Assembly: GCA_038117205.1 (NCBI GenBank)
Contig: JAYOFL010000007.1
Span: 18,564 to 82,563 of the forward strand
Source of the DNA: JAQBZY01 sp038117205
Lineage (GTDB): Bacteria; Pseudomonadota; Alphaproteobacteria; Rhodospirillales; Casp-alpha2
Reading direction: 5' to 3'
Length of the DNA stretch: 64,000 bases
Made by a program: the position numbers and the translations under genes. The notes beneath the pieces are model-generated. The model searched no databases, was not told the DNA's origin, and worked only from the letters and a program-made list of their open reading frames with translations. Of this stretch, positions 59,933 through 64,000 are shown piece after piece. Each line of letters opens with the position of its first letter. The stretch's first letter is position 1.

Positions 59933-62172
59933 TCAGCTTTCCAGGGCGCGGATGTGGCGCGACGCCGCGTCGAGGCGGAACGCCGATTGCTTGGCGAGAT
60001 TGATGAGGAAACGGATCGTCGCCACCGGCGCTTCCGTCTGCAGACGCTGGAATCCCCTGTTGTCGAGAAGCCAGCAGACGGCGTCGGTTTCGGCGATGGC
60101 GCGCGCCGTGCGGGCGGTGCCGGTGAGCAGCGCGATCTCGCCGAACAGCACGCCCGGCCCATGCCGGCCAGACGCACCGGCCTTTCCGGATCGCCGTCGA
60201 TCAGGCCCTGCGCCGTCACCCAGCCCTTGGCCAGGATGCAGATCACGTCGCCGGTGTCGCCTTCCTCGAACAGCACGTCGCCGGCGGCGTATTCGCGGCG
60301 GACCAGGATGCCGGCGAGCGCCGCCAATCCGTCGGCGTCGAGACCGGTAAGAATTTCCATTTCGGCGAGGGCGAGTTCGGTTTCCATCGCCGGCGCCTCG
60401 CGTGTCTCGAGAAGCCGGTCCTCCGCCCACGCCAGCGCCGCGTCGGTATCGGTGAAGAACCGCTCGCCGTCTTCCTCGACGACGCCCATCTCGGCCAGGA
60501 ACGGCCAGCGCCGGTCCGTCGGCGTCAGATAGGCGAACAGGAGCGTCTTGCCGTCCCGTTCGAATTGACCGCGTAGGCGTCTGAGAATGGCGGCGCCGGT
60601 GGAATCGATCTCGCCGACGCGGCGGATATCGAGGATCACGTAACGGGCGTCGGCGGCGATCTCGGTCAGGCGGTCGGCCAGGCGTTCCGCCGAACCGAAG
60701 AAGATGTGTCCCTCGGCCTCGGCGATGGCGATGGCGCGGCCGTGCTCGGAGAGGAACGACATCTCGCCGAGCGGCCGGTGCGTGCGGGAATGCGCGTGCG
60801 TCGCGTCGCGCTCCCGGTGGATCGGATCGCGGCCCGACTGCACGACGAACAGGAACGACGCCACGGCGACACCGACCCCGACCGCCGGCAACAGCTCGCC
60901 GAAGGCGGTCAGGCCCCCGACCACCAGCACGACGACCAAATCGAACAGCGCGTCGCGCCGCTCGCGGCCGGGGTGCGCGTGCTTCAGCTTGGCGACGAAC
61001 GCCGTCAGCCAGCCCTCGCCGATGCGGAACGAATAGACGACCAGGATTCCGGCGATGACGGCGAGCGGGATCGAACCGACGATGCCGGCGCCGAACGCCG
61101 CCAACCCCAGGAACAACGCGCCGTGCAGGATGCCGGCGAGTCGGCTGCGGCTGCCGGCGAGATAGCTCGCGAGGCTGCGCGGCGCCGAACCGGCGACGGC
61201 GACGCCGCCGAAGGCCCCGGCGGCGATGTTGGCGAGGCCCTGGCCGATCAACTCGCGATTGCTGGCGTGCCGGGTGTCGGTGCGGGCGTCCATGGCAGCG
61301 GCGGCGAGCAGCGACTGCAGGCCGCCGAGGATGGCGATGACGCCGGCCGGCACCGCCAGCTTCAAAAGCAGATACGCCGCGCCCGGTTGCGAAAGAACGA
61401 TCCAAGCGTTCTCGGCCTGATGCGGCAGCGGGATCTGGTTGGCGATGGCGCCGATATGGCCGCCCGGCGGTTGCAGGCCTGTCGTGCCTTCGAGAACGAG
61501 GACGGCGGCGGTGCCGGCGACCAGCGCCACCAGCGCGTCGCCGCGGCGCTTCAGGAGGACACCGGCCAGCAGCATGACGGCGGCGACGGCGCCGGCGATC
61601 ATAAGTCCGACCGGCTGCAGGGTAATGCCTTCGGCGAGCAACGCCGGCAAGCCGCCCTTCGGGATGTCGGCGAACAACGGCGCCTGGCTCATCAGGATGC
61701 GCAGCGCGACGCCGCCCATGAAACCGGCGACCACGGAATGCGGGATGAATTTGACGAGATCGCCGAGGCGCAACAGGCCGAGCGCCACCTGAATGAGGCC
61801 GGCCAGCGCCACGCACATGAAGACGAGGACGACGGCGGCGGGCGCGCGCTCCTGCGGCGAGCCGCCGAGCGACGGGTCGACCAGGAACGCCGCCAGGGTC
61901 GTCGCCAGGATGATGGCGAGCGAGCCGACCGGCCCGGTGATCTGGTAGCGCGACCCGCCGGCGATACCGCCGACGATGGCGGCGACGCCGGCCGCCGTCA
62001 GGCCGGCAAGCGCCGCGACCGGCGCGTAGCCGCCGCCCAGGGGCGAAAAGGCGATGACGCCGCAGGCGATGGCGACGGGGAGCGTGAGGATGGCGGAAGA
62101 CAACGCGACAAGTACGTCTCCGCGAAGACGCGCGGCAAGGCTCGGTTCCCTGTTCCCCTCGGCATGGCGCAT
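59933..62172 (-). pseudogene. SulP family anion transporter with STAS and cyclic-nucleotide-binding domains, frameshifted
   Basis: The reading frame from ATG 62172 encodes a SulP transporter (residues about 20-440, with QITGPVGSLAIILATTLAA). It then has a STAS domain (about 470-570; ILDIRRVGEIDSTGAAILRR) and a cyclic-nucleotide-binding domain starting at about 600 (YAAGDVLFEEGDTGDVICIL). Near 60157 the frame is lost. The expected GPGVLFGEIALLTGTARTAR continues in another frame to a TGA at 59933-59935. Restoring one C in a GGCC-GGG run joins them into about 746 residues. Either a real recent mutation or a sequencing error. Confidence 0.8.
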
Positions 62173-62244
62173 CGCCGCCTGCCCCCCTCGTTTCCCGCGA
62201 TCATTCCATTCGCGGGGCGGCGGGGCAAGCGGCGGCGCTTTTCG

Positions 62245-63519
62245 TCAGCCCCAGATGTCGGCGGCGATGGACCGATACCAACCCTCGGCGAACGCGGCTT
62301 CCTGTTCGTGGTGGAATTCGTCCGCGTCCATCGGCGTCAGACCGCCCGAGCCCTTGATCGAGACGATCTTGCCCTCCTCGTAGCCGTAGACGGCGGCGAT
62401 GGAGATGCCGTAGTTCGGGGCCACGAGGCTGTAGCAGGTGTTGACGAACTTCGGCGTGCCGGGCGTTCCACCCTTGAGCATGGTCGCGATGGCCGCCGCC
62501 GCCACCTTCGCCTGCGTGCTCGCCGAGAAGCCCGACTTCGGCATCGGGTTGGCGATGGACGCATCGCCGATGACGTGCACGTTCTTCTTCAGCGTCGACT
62601 CGAAGGTCTGCTGGTGCACCGGGCACCAGCCGGACTTGTCGGCGAGGCCGGCCGCTTGCGCGATGGCCCCCGCCTGCTGCGCCGGGATGAAGTTGATGAC
62701 GTCGGCCTTGTGCTCACCGAAGTCGGTGAAGAGCATCTTCTTGTCGGCGTCGACGCGGATCACGCGGCCATCGTCCTTGACGCTTTTGTAGTCGATCATG
62801 CCCTTGTAGAGACGCTCCCAGCCCTGCTTGAAGAGGCCGGCCTTGGAGAAGTTCTCCTTCGGATCGAGCGCGATGATCTTCGACTTCGGCTTATGCGTCT
62901 TCATGTAGTGCGCGATCATGCTGATGCGCTCGCCCGGCCCCGGCGGGCAGCGGAACGGATCGGGCGGTGGCGAGATGATGAAGACGCCGCCGTCCGGCAT
63001 GGCCTCCAGTTGCTTCTTCAGAAGCAGCGTCTGCGGGCCGGCCTTCCAGGCGTGCGGGATCTTCTCCGCGGCCGCTTCGGTGTATCCCTCGACGGCGCCC
63101 CACTTGAAGTCGATGCCGGGCGAGACGACGGCGCGGTCGTAGGCGAGGGTCTTGCCGCTGGCGAGCGTCACCTTGCCGCCGTCGACGTTGGTCGCCATGT
63201 CGTGCACGATCGTGACGCCGGCCGCCTTCAGGCCGTCGTAGCCGTGCGTCAGGAACTTCATGTCGTGCATGCCGCCCAGCACCGTGTTCGAGAACGGGCA
63301 GGTGATGAAGCTCTTCGACGGTTCCACCATCGTCACGTCGATGGTCTTGTCGAAACGCTTCAGGTAGCGGGCCGCCGTGGCGCCGCCGAAACCGCCGCCG
63401 ACCACGACCACCTTGGCGGTGGCGCCGGACGCGATGTTGAAGGTGGGAATGCTGCCGGCGGCGGCGAGCGCCGAAGCGCCGGCGAGTTTGGCGAACGAAC
63501 GCCTTGAATATTTCGTCAT
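62245..63519 (-). CDS. fccB: flavocytochrome c sulfide dehydrogenase, flavoprotein subunit (FccB/SoxF-like)
   Basis: A 424-residue periplasmic FAD protein. It has a Tat-type signal (SRRSFAKLAGASALAAAGS), an FAD motif VVVVGGGFGGATAARYL, and three cysteines at the FCSD positions. C74 (FITCPFSN) matches the FAD-attachment Cys; C191 (RCPPGPGE) and C362 (NTCYSL) form the redox-disulfide pair. It should oxidise sulfide to sulfur and pass electrons to the cytochrome encoded 13 bp upstream. The C-terminal part is the flavocytochrome sulphide dehydrogenase flavin-binding domain. Confidence 0.92.
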   Translation of the reverse strand: MTKYSRRSFAKLAGASALAAAGSIPTFNIASGATAKVVVVGGGFGGATAARYLKRFDKTIDVTMVEPSKSFITCPFSNTVLGGMHDMKFLTHGYDGLKAAGVTIVHDMATNVDGGKVTLASGKTLAYDRAVVSPGIDFKWGAVEGYTEAAAEKIPHAWKAGPQTLLLKKQLEAMPDGGVFIISPPPDPFRCPPGPGERISMIAHYMKTHKPKSKIIALDPKENFSKAGLFKQGWERLYKGMIDYKSVKDDGRVIRVDADKKMLFTDFGEHKADVINFIPAQQAGAIAQAAGLADKSGWCPVHQQTFESTLKKNVHVIGDASIANPMPKSGFSASTQAKVAAAAIATMLKGGTPGTPKFVNTCYSLVAPNYGISIAAVYGYEEGKIVSIKGSGGLTPMDADEFHHEQEAAFAEGWYRSIAADIWG

Positions 63520-63532
63520 GTCCGTCCTCCCG

Positions 63533-63835
63533 TCACTTGTGCAATTTGTCGAAGTAGCTGGCGATGGCGTCGATCTCGGCGTCGGTGAAGCCCTTGGCGA
63601 TCCGGTTCATGATCGTCGCCTGCTTCTTGCCATCGCGGAACGCCTTCAAGTTCGATGCGATGTACCGGCCGTCCTTGGTGGCGAGCGTCGGCATCGGCCC
63701 GACGCTGACGCCGTCGGTGCCGTGACACGAGAAGCACGTATTCGCCAACACCTCCGCCGGCGCCATGTCGGCGTCGGCCGTGCCGGCGGTTGAACAGAGC
63801 GCGACCGCGCATGCGGCCGCCAACCACTTTTTCAT
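63533..63835 (-). CDS. class I cytochrome c, FCSD cytochrome subunit (FccA/SoxE-like)
   Basis: A 100-residue periplasmic monoheme cytochrome: signal peptide to about residue 23 (ADA-D), heme motif C34-F-S-C37-H38, and a probable axial Met in ATIMNRIAKGFTD. The ATG at 63835 has GGGAGGT 7 nt upstream. It lies directly upstream of the flavoprotein gene, so the pair forms a flavocytochrome c sulfide dehydrogenase that feeds the respiratory chain. Confidence 0.9.
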   Translation of the reverse strand: MKKWLAAACAVALCSTAGTADADMAPAEVLANTCFSCHGTDGVSVGPMPTLATKDGRYIASNLKAFRDGKKQATIMNRIAKGFTDAEIDAIASYFDKLHK

Positions 63836-64000
63836 CTTTATAACCTCCCAATCGCGGGGACGCTTCACGGAACGCGTCGTCCCTCGTGCAGCGATAATAC
63901 TACACTTCTGAACTGTTTAATAGTTAAAGCGAATTCATGATCGCCGGTGACCTGATCGACATTTTGTACCGGGTTGATTGTTAGTCTATTGCATGAGTCG
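63836..64000. promoter_or_regulatory. promoter region of the fcc genes
   Basis: A 165-bp AT-rich stretch up to the window end, including TGTTTAATAGTTAAAG. It must hold the promoter of the cytochrome/flavoprotein pair. No gene is visible; no specific site can be named. Confidence 0.35.

Overview
The window is about 64 kb of GC-rich DNA, densely packed with genes. It looks like an alphaproteobacterial chromosome, probably Rhodospirillales-like. The grounds are the codon bias, the thrS/infC and rpmI-rplT-pheST genes, the flagellar export genes, MsrPQ, the homodimeric-E1-type dehydrogenase and the many CoA, ABC-transport and organo-acid catabolism genes. There is no prophage, no CRISPR array and no plasmid backbone. 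The only clear mobile element is one intact IS481-type insertion sequence.

Layout. 1-2.6 kb: ileS (partial) and ribF. 2.7-8 kb: PhaJ/MaoC-type hydratase, M23 peptidase, an orphan integrase-N-like protein, tartrate dehydrogenase family, DUF3047 and DUF547 proteins. 7.5-10.5 kb: an Lrp regulator divergent from a transketolase-like 2-oxoacid dehydrogenase E1. 11-19.7 kb: an oligopeptide-type ABC transporter operon ending in an N-formylglutamate amidohydrolase, with a divergent LysR gene and an AstE/aspartoacylase-like deacylase. 19.8-27.8 kb: zinc-finger protein, polA, EamA exporter, LytS-type histidine kinase, msrPQ and a GST. 27.8-32.6 kb: TPR protein, epimerase-like SDR, ABHD10-like hydrolase and two glycosyltransferases. 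32.6-41.8 kb: the translation cluster thrS-infC and rpmI-rplT-pheS-pheT, split by four flagellar export genes on the opposite strand. thrS is preceded by a threonine-rich leader peptide and infC starts with ATA. 41.9-45 kb: a class III nucleotide cyclase and the IS481 element. 45.3-53.1 kb: a GntR-controlled FAD/Fe-S 2-hydroxyacid dehydrogenase divergent from a glyoxylate-type aminotransferase, enoyl-CoA hydratase, LysE exporter and CaiB CoA-transferase. 53.3-56.4 kb: an operon of histidinol-dehydrogenase-like, SDR and zinc-alcohol-dehydrogenase genes, like the hpsN/O/P set for sulfopropanediol, with a LacI-type operator. 56.5-64 kb: a hypothetical protein, S1C protease, cysteine desulfhydrase/cysteate lyase-like enzyme, DUF6505-like protein, a frameshifted SulP-STAS-CNB transporter, and flavocytochrome c sulfide dehydrogenase (flavoprotein plus cytochrome).

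How it fits together. The right third reads like sulfur and organosulfonate metabolism: sulfopropanediol oxidation, hydroxyacid dehydrogenase, transaminase, C-S lyase, SulP anion transport and sulfide oxidation. This is an inference from family membership and proximity, not demonstrated. A family of GC-rich palindromic repeats occupies every convergent (tail-to-tail) intergenic gap longer than about 75 bp, apart from one gap that holds a second repeat type. The remaining convergent gene pairs abut within 5 bp or overlap.
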